Below are positions 34,284-59,658 of a stretch of 64,000 nucleotides of DNA, one piece after another; the first letter of the stretch is position 1, and the number at the start of each line of letters is the position of its first letter. Made by a program: the position numbers and the translations under genes. Origin of the DNA: Liolophura sinensis (taxonomy: Eukaryota > Mollusca > Polyplacophora > Chitonida > Chitonidae); the NCBI RefSeq assembly GCF_032854445.1, contig NC_088295.1:10033385-10097384 (forward strand), given 5' to 3'. Below the pieces are notes generated by a model. That model was not told the origin of the DNA. It saw only the letters and a program-made list of their open reading frames with translations, and made no database searches.

Positions 34284-36145
34284 AAGTAAATAGACAAACA
34301 AATGGTCAAACAAATGTGACCGCAAACTATTCGGGACACACATGTTAATGCTGGGCAAATTTGATGGATTAGCCCGGTACATCAATACTGAGGTCATTGT
34401 AAGGTTTGGGGATAAGGAACCCTAGGTCTCTGTTGATTAGTGGTTCCGGATAACAATAGCTTCCATTAGTTTTCTTGTTGTGGTGTTTGTTAAGTTGATC
34501 TTGATGGGTTTAGTATCGTTCCAGTCAATTTTGTGGCGGGGTTCGCTAGGATATGTTCTGAGATAGCTGATTTCATGTCTTTAGTAATACAGATGACTTG
34601 TCTAAGCTGATTAGGTAAGAAGAAGTTTTGCGGGTTAATCAAATTAATCCTGATATCCCCAAGTTAACAAATAATCCGATATTAACGCGGATATTTGATC
34701 TGTGCCTGACCTCGAACTTTGCTACGCATCACCTGTGGCTATGGAAAGACTCAGTCAAACGGCTATAGGAGTCTGATCACGATGCTAAACCCAGTCGTGC
34801 GTCCCATTTGTGTCAGTTATGCCCTGAACCGGAGGACTGTTTTAAATATAAAATATGACTTAATAACACTATTAGCTAATACACTTTCGAATAACTAGGC
34901 CAAGAACGTTAGGTGCATGCTGTTTCAAAGTTTTTTCATACACATGTATTCTTGAATTATTATGAACCTCGCCTTTAATATTTGTCTCGCAACAAAAACG
35001 AATGTTCACTGTTTTGTACACTTGTTCGTGTAGCTCGCGATTGAAAGAAGATGTGTATCTCAGGTATACATTAATTGTAACAAATCTGCACATGCACATG
35101 AATGTGTACACACCTTTGAGCACCAACACTTTAAATGTGAAGCAAATTGTGCACCTGTGCCATATATGTTGTGTACATCTCAGGCTACAAAAAACGCATG
35201 CGCAAACAATGTAAAGGTTAACTTTTTGAAAATAGCCATTTTGAAAAATGTAGACAAAAAATGTAGAGAAACTTTAGACATAACTTCCTCTCTGGAGCCT
35301 CAATTTTCAAAAACTACTATTAAAATTTTCTATTGGTTCAGGAAATGAAACACTCCAATGCAAAGAAAGGCGTTTATATTTTCATTAGTCGCTTTCAAGA
35401 GCTTGCACAACTTAATGTGCCGAAGAAAGTTAGAGATGACACTATTGTGTCTATCATGATAAAGTGTGTGACCGGAAATGGCTTGGCGTCGGCAACGTCT
35501 TTACGTCAGCAGATCCTCTAAGCAACATACTGGTAAGGCTTAGGATAATGGGCTCAAGCAAAGACAGGTATTTCTATTTGACCCCAACGAATACCCGGTA
35601 AAGACTAGCTATTTCTCTTACCGAAAACCTAGTTTAGCCCACAGTTCTTCTTGGGTCTCGACAAAAGGTGTCAATTAATTGCTGCTTTGCCGCACTTTTC
35701 GCTTCGATTACCGAGAGTAATGTTGGAATTCAATGAAAGGCAAGCGCAGGGTGAGCTAATAAATGTGTCTGGTGGAGGATACAGCAGACAGACGGATGTG
35801 CCCGCTCTATCACCGACAGGCAAACGAGCTGTTCGTGTCGGTCAGGCCAGAAACTAATACGGCTGCTTCATGGCAACGATTTGATCACACACCATGTTGG
35901 GGGGTGCTGCTTTACTACAGGGCCTGATAACGTGAGATGATGCACAAAGGGGTGTTTTATCAGAAGTCAATCGAGAGTCTGAGACATATCAACACGCCTA
36001 AAAGATCCGTGTGCGAGTATTTGTACCTGAATGTCAGAGTAAGGCAACGTGTTCACATTTTTATAGAATAGGAAAAGGAGCAAATATCCTGGGTGAAGTT
36101 TTACGAACACTGGGCACGAAATTGTCAGGAGTCCAAGTGTTAAGA

Positions 36146-36185
36146 GATTTCAGAGTTAATGATGTGATTTCAGAGTTAATGATGA
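36146..36185 (+). repeat. 20-bp tandem duplication
   Basis: 'Gatttcagagttaatgatgt' is directly repeated once, with the second copy ending in a one-base difference. It is a small local duplication. Confidence 0.8.
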
Positions 36186-39100
36186 GTTAGACTAATATGA
36201 ATTTTTTTGGAAATGCTCCACGAAAACACCACGATTCAATAAGTCTCGTGTGGGAGTTCGGAGTCGGTGATGTTAGAATGTCTTAACAAATATTCAACGA
36301 CATTTAATTAGATGCCGTGGATAAAGCATCTGTGAACATTTATTCGTGTAAAACCGTGCAGCTAATTTGGTAAATTTACATATGTATTTTAAGGCTTCAG
36401 AACATGCCTGTGAACTGAGAAGCTTATTTCATATATTCCCCTAGAGAATCCAATAATGCTTTTGATATTTACTATAACGAAATGTTGAAAGTTTCTTTCA
36501 TACATACTTTTAAGACTCTTAAGAGCTGCTTTAACTTCATCAGTTTAGTTGCCTTGCCTTTGTGCACGTGGCAAGAGATGGGTGCCATTTGTCTACGGGT
36601 CTGGATTAACCTTATCCTTGTCGATATTTAGCAACTGTTACTTTGAAACTTCAGTCTCTCTGAAAAAAAAGGAAAATGCTTTACAAATACTTTCTCTTTG
36701 AAACATTAAATCTGGACAACTACCGCTGAGACACAGGAGATAAAGAAAGCCCCGGATAAAAGAAGCACGCAGGTAATCTCTAAATCGCAGATTTCACTCA
36801 AACAGCATGTATCAGGAAAGCTTTAGAAGCAGGAGGCAGTAGTGTTTTGATTATCATCTACAGATAATCACTCTTACGTGGTGACCATGATAATATGTTC
36901 TCGTGGGTGCTTCATTTCAGGTCTAACTTCATGTTTTAGATATGCATATTGATCAGATCGTCACCCGTTGTACGCACTTCCCAGGATGCCAGCTGATATG
37001 GACAGCTTATGAGGCGACTCGTCTCATATGCCTGTATTACGGGTCATACTTTGGTTTTCCATTTCGTATGAATTCTAATTTCAGGCTGTTCTTCATTTCG
37101 TGCCAGATTCTCCCATCAAGTCTGTACCGGAATTCACATAAGAGGTTTGAGTAGGCAGCAGCATGGTCACCAAATTGCTTCTAGTGTGTCGCTGTTAAAA
37201 CAGGTCTGTACGCCAAAAACGGTTATAATACGGCGGTGGCATGATATCCTCGGAACAAGCCCAGACCGACTTTAGGGATTTCGTCTCTTTAAATGTCAGA
37301 TTCGAGTTTTTGGACTGAAATATGTTGTTGGTGCTTTGGTGTGTGAAAAAATTGATAATCACGTCGGTGGCCTGTTGAGTTTAACGCTTGGAGGAGAGAC
37401 CATGTTTTTTTTATTTGACCGATGATTAACGCCTGGGTCCGATAATATAACTCCCAGATACAATTTATTATTGAGAATGTCACGTTGGATACTTGGATAG
37501 AGTTTCCATGACAACCAACTTTCGTAATTTGACTTCGCCACAGAAAGTGATGATGTTGGCATAACTTGTACCAAAGCTATGGAACATCAGTGACAACCTT
37601 GTAGTATCTAATGATCTTGGTGGATTCACGGCATTTTCAGAAAATGCTCTGATTTCAACCAAATACCTGTGGATTCTGCGTGCGCATAAAACTTCCCACT
37701 AAATCTTTCCCTAATCTTTCAAGGATTTCTGTACTGAAATGTTTTCATTATGCCATGAATCTGGTAAATGGTGAGTTAACTCCAATAGCTATTGTATATT
37801 CTTTAGTTCCAATACAATCCTAGTTGTTTTTTTACTCGTTAATGTAAGAAACGTTATGGAAATATAATAAAAAAGTATGTTAATTTGTATGTTTCCCAAA
37901 TCTAGTGTTGGTCACTCAGTTACCAATCGCAAGGCCTGCCCACACCAGTGGGTACACTCTGATGAATCCTAAAAGCAGTCAGACAAAGTACTTAATTCCT
38001 GTAAAACACACAAAATTAATTATGGACATTTGCTGTCCATATCGCTGACAAAACCCCGCCACGGTGGCAGTGGCTAATGGTATGGTACTTCTGCAGGTTT
38101 TGGTGGACGCAGAGTTAAGGTCAAGAAACATTCCCTATTCGTGCTATTGTCACGGGTTTGGCACGTTGCCATTAATGGTGTTGACCTTTCACAGCTTGAC
38201 AAGAAACCAGCTGCAAATGATTTATTCAAAAAGAAACCGGGAAGAAGTCGGTGGACAGAAACTGTTCAATGTTCGACGCTTGACCCAGTTTTAAATGAAG
38301 CTTCGCTCAGTGCAAAGCGGAATGTCTCTGTCAAGCAACCAGTTCTACCTAAATACATATAATTAAAGAGATACTGACTATAATTGAGACAGGACGTTAA
38401 GACAACAGAAAGATTTTCAACAGACAGAATGGTCCCTGTGAAGATAATGAACAGTACACGTGGTGGAATTAACCTTTTGTTGTTCGCGTTCACCATTTGT
38501 TCAACTATTCCGAGAGTCATCAAGCCTTGATCTGTATGAATGACAATGTACTTGCAGTGAAAGTTAATGAGAAGTTCCCTGAACTATGTTCAGGTTTACT
38601 GAATAAATGCAGAGTTTGAAAGGTTTAGTTCTCTATAGTGTTGGTGGAAATCATTCGCGGCTGTGGTAACAATACAGCACTCGCCTTGAGATAAAAATCC
38701 TCAGCCCTTGATTAACTCAGAGAAGCTTTTAGTGACAGAACATGCAATGGCGTAAGGCCAACTCCTGTGTGACGGAATCGGGATTGGGACAATGCCAGTT
38801 TGGATTTCATAAAATAAAGTTATCGAGCAGGGGAGCAAATTTGAGGGAAATAAAAAAATCTGCAAAATTTAGAAACAACTGCCATGAAATTCATCATGTC
38901 ATAAAAGAAAAAGCAAATTGAAATTGTACAAAATTCACAGACGGCTAGCGTGTATACATATTTTAGTTCCTGTTTGTCCAGCTGTAACGCGTTTGTCGGC
39001 TACATGCGTCGTGGAGTGTGTGTATATGCTACACATCCGGAAAATGTCAATTTCTGACGTCTCTTAAGATGACCTACAGAACGTGTTGCACAGAGCAGAG

Positions 39101-39860
39101 CACAGATTTTCCACGGCCTTATTCATGTCGTCTAATTATGCCGAGTCGAGACTGTTGTCTTGTATGTTGACAGGTTCGTGCCTCTGTGATAAGACAGCTC
39201 TAGTCCTGCTATAACAGTAGAGCCATGGCGTTATTGATGCCCCAGAAGACGAAACGAGTTTGCATCAGTAACCGTTGCTCCACGTTTGAAGTGTACGAAG
39301 TGAGTTATTTGCGTTCTTTAAGTGAAATTGCTCTATGATCCAGGCCTTTCCCTGTCAAACCATTTGCCGCAATTACATAACTCCCATAAATAAACTGAGG
39401 ACAAATCATTACCTTGCCCATAAACTTAGACTACCTCATCAAGGTTGTCGGTAAAGCACACCATAAAATAAAGCACTTAGCTTCAGTTACATAAGAATAT
39501 TTAGGAATTTGGTAATACAAAAATTTGTTTTAAAAGCCAAAAGGTTGACACTCATGCTAAAGGTCAGCTGAATGTATTAGTATGCCTTTCTCTGCTGTAT
39601 CTCTGCTCTTTTAAGCAAATCGGTGTATTATATTAATAAAATGAGACAATGAGACCTACATACACAGCACTGTTTACCATGTTAACACAACTAATACAAT
39701 GACGTTATAAATTATATAACAAGCTGAATGTGTAACATTACTGAATAACAATAATAAATAAAGATAATACAGTTCGGGCAAAATATTTCCCTTCACTGAG
39801 AATGTTCCAGGTGAAAATTTGCCGATGGTGCACGTAATTGTCTCTTTGGGTACAGTTTTC

Positions 39861-40048
39861 ACTCAAAAATATTTCACTTTTGCGACAGTGGCCAGCATTA
39901 TGGTGGGAAACCCACGACATTCCACAGGTTTCTGGCAGACCTTCATATGCATGCTGTCGGAGAGAAATCCAGCATGAGTTGAACTTGATATAGCAGTGAC
40001 CGCATTGAGCCGCGCTGGCACGCTAACTATCTCGGCCATGGAGGCTCC
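39861..40048 (-). mobile_element. SINE, diverged near-complete copy
   Basis: The tRNA-like head (minus strand, from 40048, 'ggagcctccatggccgagat') and the body with 'aatatttcac' and 'gccagcattatggtggg' are present. The middle is shortened and the AT-rich tail is missing or merged with flanking DNA at 39.75-39.86 kb. Confidence 0.75.
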
Positions 40049-40509
40049 GTCTCACACTCAGTAAAAGTCTGAGGACAGAGATAAAACACTGAGGCATAGC
40101 CAATAGTGAGAAATATGTGTTGTTTAGTAAAGCGTGGTGGACATCAAACTACATGCAGAGAGATTCTTCTCGTTGTTTTTCTTCACACTCGATATTTATG
40201 GAATATGAAATGACCTTTAACATGAACTGCATTTTTATCGCTAGAACATCTCTGTATATGGAAGAGACTAAAGTCAATACTAACAGGGTACTGTCTTTCA
40301 AATTACCTCAACTTGGTCGAAGTCCAGAAACGGAGCTGTCTAGCCAATGGAATGGCCAAAGATTACTCCAAACTCTTTTCGTTCTTCAGTTGATCATTTA
40401 TTGATAATTTTTTTCCCAGTGATTGTCGTGTTGTTGTCAACCCGCCATACCTTGAGTGGCACTGATCAAGCAGAATAATTGTTTTATACTTCATTGCCAG
40501 TTTTGTATA

Positions 40510-40632
40510 TTATTTATTTGATTTGATTGGTGGTTTACGCCATACCCAAGAATATTTCAGAATTATCGTGAGAGGAAACCAGGTAGAGCCCGTGGAAAAC
40601 CCACGGTTGCTGATCTTTCCACGTACAGGCAG
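40510..40632 (-). mobile_element. SINE fragment (tail and central body)
   Basis: 'Atttatttgatttgattggt', 'acgccatacccaagaatatt' and 'agagcccgtggaaaacccac' match the 59.7-kb element. The segment with 'ggccagcattatgg' is deleted and the tRNA head is lost. Confidence 0.75.
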
Positions 40633-40639
40633 ATTTGTT

Positions 40640-42289
40640 CTCCTATAGCGCTATCAATGTTCCATCCGACCTATTTGGGAAAACCCCGGTGTATTTACAG
40701 ACACTGGACAGTTTATCACCTATGCACTAAGAGCTATTTTCTGTGGATTCCCGTGGACAAATGAATCACGGATGAATCGTACTCCACATGAACTCATCTG
40801 CTATGTTCGGTTGAAATTTGTAACGGTTTATCGGTTAGCATATTTTCCCATTTCACTTGTTCTGGCCATTGTACTATCTTATCTGGTATTTTGATAAAAT
40901 GAATGTTAGCCAAGAAGAAATTCTGATTATCTAACAAAATAATGCGCTGATTAGTCAAGCTGATGTCAGGTTTTGTTACAATAAAGGCGTGGATCAATAT
41001 ACTTTATCTTACTTTCACTTTCAATATCTGACCCAAGGTGTACTGCTGAAAAAAGTCGTTAACACAAATAATCAATTCCCAGCAGAAAACTGCTGTGTAG
41101 TTGTAGCCTTTGTCCGATGGTATAGGATTTGAGGTTGGTGAAAGCGGTTTGCCAGGTCGTAACTCATTATCCACGGATATAAGCTGGTCAGATTCATATC
41201 ATAGACAAGTCAATAGTGTGGCGGTTTCAAAGACTTAAGCACAAGAGGATGTAAGAAGATAATGACTTGGAGAGTATGTTTGGTAAAATCCGTGGGTAGG
41301 GATTTGGACAAACAATAAGAAAGACGTAGATGATGCAAGTCAGATTGGTAGCCTCTGGAGAGGACTATTTGTCTCGTTCCCCCATACGCTTTGGCTTTGA
41401 AGCATCATTATTCCGCTTGTAAAAATATGAAAATGACTGCCGATCATTTTGTGGGTGACTACGTATAGTTCTGGTGCGATTGTTTCTAATAGAGTAAAAC
41501 GACATCGACTGAGCTTTGAATTAGGATTTTAACTATCCTAAACATTCCCTATGAAAACTGATATCATACATGTGACAATATATGGACAATATAGACATGG
41601 CTACCAGAATATGTAAACGTCTTAAGGCGCTGTTGAACACTGTGTGGTTTATTATGTCACCGGGCTGGTGGGATAGGGGGTTAACTCATTACAAACCAAA
41701 GTCTGAAAGGAGACTTTACTTAGCTCTTTTGCTCTTTTCATCAATTCGTTCTTTACACACTTTGCTAGAAACCACTGTTCCCCTGGCACGAGTCACGGAT
41801 GCCAGCTTTGTCGATCTGCGTGCAATTTACCAGTCAAGTTCCGCAGCCATTCTATAAGGGCATCAAGGACGGCGTACCTGTATTTGCGCCAGTCTACGTC
41901 TGCGCAGTTCCACAGGGAACTACTTCTAACCTATCCCGTTGGCAGATTTACGTCATATACGTTTGTAAGATGACTGGTGTGGGTAAATGATTCTCTGTGT
42001 CAAGGTAAACATTACTGCACACATTGTGAAATTATGACACTAGTGCACACATATCTATTGGTCTTAATCGGTACATAGCTATATAAAAGCTAGTAATATC
42101 ATTTACTCTGGTTTTTCATTGTGTATTGCTAACTCAAACATAACTGATAGGAATGCTTCACGCTGTCTCATTATTTATTTACCTATTTATTTATGGCGTA
42201 ATCGGGAATATGAGGGCGGTCAGGTTCATGCCCGGAAAAAAGTGAATAGCCAGAAGACAACATTCTCTGATGAACCTCTCACCAAAAGT
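40640..42289. other. Gene-free stretch
   Basis: An open frame of 91 codons at 41582-41857 has no recognisable domain. No RNA genes or repeats were noticed. Confidence 0.55.
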
Positions 42290-42740
42290 GGAAGCACTCG
42301 ACCTGACTGCCACAGCGACATGATACCACTGAGTCCATGCAAGGCCCTCGTGTAACATGGAAGCACCCAACCGTACTATCACAGCGACATACGCCTTATA
42401 CCACTGAGTCCATGCAAGGCCCTCACGTAACATGGAAGCACCCGACTGACTGTCACAGCGAAATACGCCTAATACCACTGAGTCCACCAAAGACCCTCAC
42501 GTAAAATGGAAACAAGGATATCACTGAGCTCATACAAGGCTCTCATGTAACATGGAAGCACGCGGCCTTACTGTCACAGTCACTACTCGTAAAGTAGAAG
42601 CACGCCACATTACTGCCACAACGATTATACGCCTGATACAACTGAATCCATGCAAGGCTCTCACGTAAAGTGGAAGCACGCGACCTTACTGTGACATACG
42701 ACTGAAACCACTAAGACTATGTAAGGCCCTCACGTAACAT
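42290..42740 (+). repeat. ~75-bp tandem repeat, about 6 copies
   Basis: Units begin 'ggaagcac' at 42290, 42359 and 42434, then a variant 'ggaaac' near 42508 and later copies. They contain 'ccactgagtccatgcaaggc' and 'cctcacgtaacat'. Spacing ranges from 69 to about 75 bp. Later copies have deletions. Confidence 0.85.
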
Positions 42741-42744
42741 GGCA

Positions 42745-42995
42745 AAAGATGTACAATGGCAACTGCTGTACATCGGCGGCCAGGTCTGCAACGGCAATAT
42801 GTGTTCAGCGGCGGTCAGATGTATATGTACACAGGCAACTTGTGTTCATCGTCGGTCAGATGTATATGTACACAGGCAACGTGTGTACAACGACGGTCAG
42901 ATGTGCAAAAGCAACATGTGTACAACGGACAGATGTGTACAACGGTGGTCAGCTGTACAACAACAACTTGTGTACAACGGCAAATGTGTTCAACG
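42745..42995 (+). repeat. 41-bp tandem repeat decaying into 'tgtgtacaacgg' units
   Basis: 'Ggtcagatgt' starts units at 42813, 42854 and 42895, exactly 41 bp apart. Beyond these, shorter 'tgtgtacaacgg' pieces recur to about 42995. It directly follows the 75-bp array. All three plus frames are open across it, giving overlapping open frames of up to 155 codons without known domains. Confidence 0.85.
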
Positions 42996-54476
<11,481 letters not shown>

Positions 54477-55336
54477 CCCACGCATCAAAATGTATTTGAA
54501 TGTATATGTCGAAACAAATTTCGTATAACATTAGTCAAACAAATGGGCGTTTACTGGCCAATAATCGGTTGTATATTGGGCTTTTTACTAGATGTGATAT
54601 TCGTTACACCAGTGAAGCAATACTTTATCGCTAGCTTTGCAATCTTCTACACACAAATGTGAAGACTTGGTTAAAATTTATTGTTGTCTCTTGGCTCAAG
54701 TATATGGTATCGTCATTAGTGTTGCACTGGCGGATTGAAAAATAAACCATTCATATCTCGTACTTTAAATTTTGATTAGAGACAGTTTGCGCCACGAACT
54801 GTAGAAATCTACTACTAATGAGAGATCCAATAGGATTTGTTTGATTGTAACTAACGACTTTGCCTGATGTGTAAGAGGCGAAATGTCAAGGGCAATGGCA
54901 TCTATCCGTCTGTATTACATATCTGCGACGACTCGTGGGCACGAATGTAATAATAACGTAACGATTAAACCGGTTCGTGTTATGGCCGGAGTCATGGCCT
55001 CAAGCATAACTTCCCCATTGCCTATAAAAGGAATCGCAGTTCGACTAATGGCTAAGGTTAACTACACAAAGCCGCCAGCACTTTGTGGCTCGGCTGATGG
55101 CGTCATGTCCGCGACTATTCCTCAAAATGTTCAACAACAGCCGTTTCTTTAAAAAAAATGCCCTGCCTGCAGTCTGAGGTCACATTGCCTTGTGCGTTAG
55201 GCCTCGGGGTCCAGACAGCCATAACCAATGCCATAGCCCATCGAATTGCTTGAGAGAGGGATGGCCAAAGCGCATCACGCACATCAAATCAGGTACTGCT
55301 ACAGCTGCAAACCAAAGACTGCGAGCAAACGGAGTG

Positions 55337-55360
55337 AATGAGTGCTTGGGGTTTATATGA
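55337..55360 (-). mobile_element. SINE 3'-end relic
   Basis: 'Gagtgcttggggttta' is the inverse of the 3' end of the SINE at 5.05-5.38 kb. Only the terminal ~24 bp can be recognised. Confidence 0.45.
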
Positions 55361-55779
55361 TGTGTGAATATATGATGCGGAGAAATCATGTTAATACCAA
55401 ACACAGAAATGATAGGATAATGCTGGAACTTAGCAAATAAGTCATGGCAGTGTGATCAGTTTGGTTTTCGCAACTACATATCCGGCAGAAAACAGCCACG
55501 TGACATGTTACCTCAATCGGGCCGTCCATGGTAACTACTGATGACAATGCTGAAATTGTAGCATTAGGCACAGTCATTTAGCATCATGGTCTTGAATAGT
55601 AATATGTAAAATCAGCAAGTGAACTGTTGGATAAAAAAGCAGATATTATCACTAAAAGCCTTATCTGGTTTTGTTTAACAGTGAACGCACCAATGCGCGA
55701 TTCATGCAGCCAACCTTTCATTTATGTCACTTCCCGTACGTTGACGTTGCACTTTTCATGGGAAAAGAAATGGATGCCT

Positions 55780-55816
55780 TTTCCTCCCACCATAATGCTG
55801 GCCGCTCTCGCAAAAC
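55780..55816 (+). mobile_element. SINE internal fragment
   Basis: 'Cctcccaccataatgctggc', then 'cgctctcgcaaaa', matches the central part of the 59.7-kb SINE, reverse orientation. It is short, and neighbouring sequence does not clearly continue the match. Confidence 0.55.
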
Positions 55817-57849
55817 GCGCAAAGAGCCATACCAGTTTGTGTTACTGGTCACAATTCACATTGCATTTGTGTTGCATTATTACCTACTCCTTTGACGTAT
55901 TGTCTGAACCTTTCAGTCACGTGGTACTATTTTCCTATCATCTGTCTATATTACTGTCAAACATGTCAACACCTGTTGTTTACTACGTTAAACCCACATT
56001 TGATCGATCCGGATAACAATATTTAATATCTCTGGAAATACCTGTTCAATATCTCGAGCTCATTTAGGGCTCTATAATAACAGAAACATATGTAGCTTTT
56101 AAAGAGGTTATTGGAATTGTACACGTGAATGTAACTGATGAGCATCTATGTTAGTGCTGAGGATCGTGTATGTACTTCCTGACAAAAACTGCTGTCAGTT
56201 TCCGTTAAAGCACATGAAACACAACTCTGTGCTGCTGTTAAGAAGTCTAACGTAAGTCACGCACTTCTCATTAATCTGAAGATCACAGGCTTTTGGTGAA
56301 AACATTTGAACATCAGAATGAACGTCAATAACACATTGGCAACAGTCATGCTCAATAAAACCTATGTGGAATGACAGAGAATGGCACTGCTTTATTTTTG
56401 TACATTGTACGTCATCTGAACACAATGATCGTGGTCAACAATCTTGACCTTGGTATTTTTGAAGCCACAAAGAGGGGCGTCTACGTTGTCATCCAGAGTG
56501 CATTTCATTATAACAATAACGTTAGTTTGTCCCTACTCTGTTTTTTACAAGATTAAGAGGAAGGTAGAAGAGAGAATAGCCAACTTAAGCTATAAGAATG
56601 GAGCTCTTTGAAAATATTCAGCTTGTCCATAATTAGTTTAATAATCAGCATATTTTATATATTCTAGTATATATACAGATCCTATCAGTGAAATAAGTAA
56701 ATACATAATTTATTTATTTATTTATTTGTTTGTTTAATTAATTATTTATTTATATTGTTATTTAACTGAAGAAAAGTTATTGACAAAACCACTGTGATAT
56801 AAATCAATAACCAAAATACTCAGATGATCATTGTTTAAAATCATGTGACTATAGTGGCAATGGCAAAGAAACTGCATCTTGTTTTGAAGAAAATCTTGTT
56901 TGAAATTTTTACTTAATTTCAATTATTTTCCTTGCTGTCTGGCTGTCTTTGAAATATTGATAATGTTAATGTTTTACAGAGTAAAATAGTTTTAAAGAGC
57001 CGAATATTCATACTAAAGCAAGAAGTGTTGAGGTTCATGAAGGTGAGTAGGGTATGGCACCAGCCACTAGCACCGTTCGCGTGTTAAGGCGGAGATTTAG
57101 CCCAGATATTACCCCAAAGTATCCGCTCAGCATTGGTCATTTCCTCCGCTGAATGTTCCTCTGCTGGGTGGAGCAGGAAAGTCTAGTGGCGTTCAGGGAA
57201 TTGACCAGAAAACACACTGAGGGCTAGCCGAGAACAAGGTCAATATCATTTAGGCTGAGGTCTGTCGGGATAATTTGTACGGAAGAGTACAAATAACCTA
57301 ATAATGCACCTGACAAAGATCAAAGGATGTGGACTCTGAGGGTAGTGAGTATTTCCGTCACCTCGTCTCTTTTGTTTCTATTAAGAGGTCGTCTTCAGTT
57401 CCTTGATGGACATATGCTTCTGCACAGAGAAACTTGTGTATTAGTTTGAGGAAAAGTGTCGGCATATCCCAGACTAGAATGATCACAACAGCCCCCGTTG
57501 ATACGTCGTTTCTAAGGTTTTACATGCTCGTGTTTAGCTCAGTAAGGGGTGTGATTACGTATATATGTATGACAGCCTGTCTTGCTCCATAAGCTCACAC
57601 TGCAAACCTATGCACATCCCATGTTTTCTCCATGCCGGTATGCAAGGCTTCCACACAATAAATAGTTTGCATTAAAACGTGGCGGCAACAGATGGAATTT
57701 GCCAAATTTCGCCTATGGCTTTCCCAGTAATGACATGAGGACACTTACCTGGGATTGACAGCTGGGGCGTCTATAAGTGTAGACATTTTTTAACTGTCTG
57801 AGCATTGATTCATTGGAGACAGCTTATGGAGTTCAGGCCTGTGATAGTA

Positions 57850-57955
57850 TACACACATAATCACAGTCGTACACCACTGGTTTTATCAATGACTCGAATT
57901 GGGATTGAACAGTCTTACTCTAAGAACACTCTAACCCTTCAACCACTGCAGTGCG
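57850..57955 (-). repeat. Possible tRNA-derived element
   Basis: On the minus strand 'gtggttgaagggttagagtg' (about 57948-57929) resembles an A box, and 'gttcaatccc' (57909-57900) a B box, at plausible spacing. No tail or target-site duplication was found. A relic SINE is the likeliest reading. Confidence 0.35.
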
Positions 57956-59658
57956 GTTAGTCACCTCAACCAGATAAAACCACACTGAATTTCAAACACC
58001 ATAATATCATTGGTGATTCAAATGAAAACATAACCCATCCACTGTAAACTCCCCCACATTGTCACTGAATTTCTAATGCTTCACAACATACTCAAGAATC
58101 AGAAGAAATTTAGGTTTTTAGCACTGAAAACTCTCCAGCACCGTATTTGACAGCACAATCAATCTATCAGTCTATCATAGCAATAAACAGAAATCGGCAT
58201 CCACTGAATAGTGGCATATTCCTATAAGCCAGATTTAATTTGTGCCAAACTTTGACTTGAAGTGTAAATCTGGTGAGTGCTACGATTAGACTGATCCACC
58301 ACAGTTTTAACATTCAAAACGCAAAACAAAACCCCATAACAAACTTTTTGATCGACAAGTCACTTTTGATGCTTCTGGTGATTCTGTTGCACATGTCAAA
58401 GTTAACCGCCATCAGAGCATAAAGATGTTCCCTTCTTCACAACAGATTTGTCAGTTCTGCCAGAATGGATAGAAACCATTAAATTTCAGTGCCTCTGCAA
58501 CCAAAGTTTCTCATATGGAAACCCTTTTATTATAATGGATGTACACTTAAATGGCACAAAGTAAGGTAAATTTTAAATTCTAAGAAAATGTACAGGCCCA
58601 AAGACATTAGCGAAACGCAGAGAGGAAAAAAACAACTCAGGAATAGGTCTTACACGCCGTATAATGGCTCATTACCTCGTAAGTAGTGTGATTTTTTTCT
58701 CTCGTTTTCTACCATATTGCTTCCTGGCATGGTCTGCTGATTGTTTTTGTTCCATCCCATTCTGAGCACCCATTGCTTCTCTACACTACCTTATCTTCAG
58801 ACGATAAGTGTTTCCCCATGATCACGCAACACATCGACGTGGGGGCCAAAATTGGATTCCCTTATGGTTCTCAGAGATTTGGGGCCGATTAGAGCTTCGC
58901 AGAGGTGATACATGGTGTACAGAGTAGAAACACGCAATCAGCTATCGTCTCTTGCACAGTCTTCATCACTTTTAATACCAGATTTTGGCATACGCTTTCC
59001 AAATGCCACATTCCTTACGTTGCCGTATCGATCGCCGTATTGGTTATCCTAGAGAACCTGGTGAAAAATTCCAATCATCTGTCCTTTGGCAATTACTCTG
59101 AATATTAGACTCAAATGCAAGCTATAATGATTTCTGACGCAACGATTTAAAGAGCTCCGTAGATAGAAAACACTTGCCTCGGTATGACGGCTGGACCCTG
59201 AAATGACAGCTAACATTACACAGAATCAAACCAGATAAATTCAAAGAAAATGGAAAGGATTTTTATACATTTTATTAGATTTTTAGCTAAGTGGATATAC
59301 GTGCACAGCTTCTTAACCGTTGGTTGATTTAAACTAAAACGCATAACTTTTCGTACTACAATACGACCATCTTCACCAAAAAATAAAACATTTTCCCTTA
59401 CGGAAAGTTACGTTTATGATTTACCCAAATGACGTGTACAGATACACATTGTTTAATGTCTACAGTTGGTGCATATTAAATGTGTGTACTAGCCGGTCTC
59501 TTCTGGTTTACAGAGACCGAGATAACCCCCAGAGTCTGGGACACAGGCTTTGAAAGGATATTTTTTATCAATCAGTATGTCTGCTTTACAAAAGCCTACT
59601 CTCACTACATTGCTGCGAAATCCCATGACATCCCATGTCCATGATATGGACACATGGA

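Larger units (their letters stand above)
33285..39860. other. Gene-free stretch
   Basis: No coding region recognised. It contains a short 43-bp repeat at 34.15-34.28 kb and a 20-bp tandem duplication at 36.15 kb. The rest shows nothing nameable. Confidence 0.6.

Noticed and set aside
41582-41857. 91-codon open frame as a gene
   Set aside because: No known domain, no convincing start context or splice partners, and its length is within chance for a window of this size.
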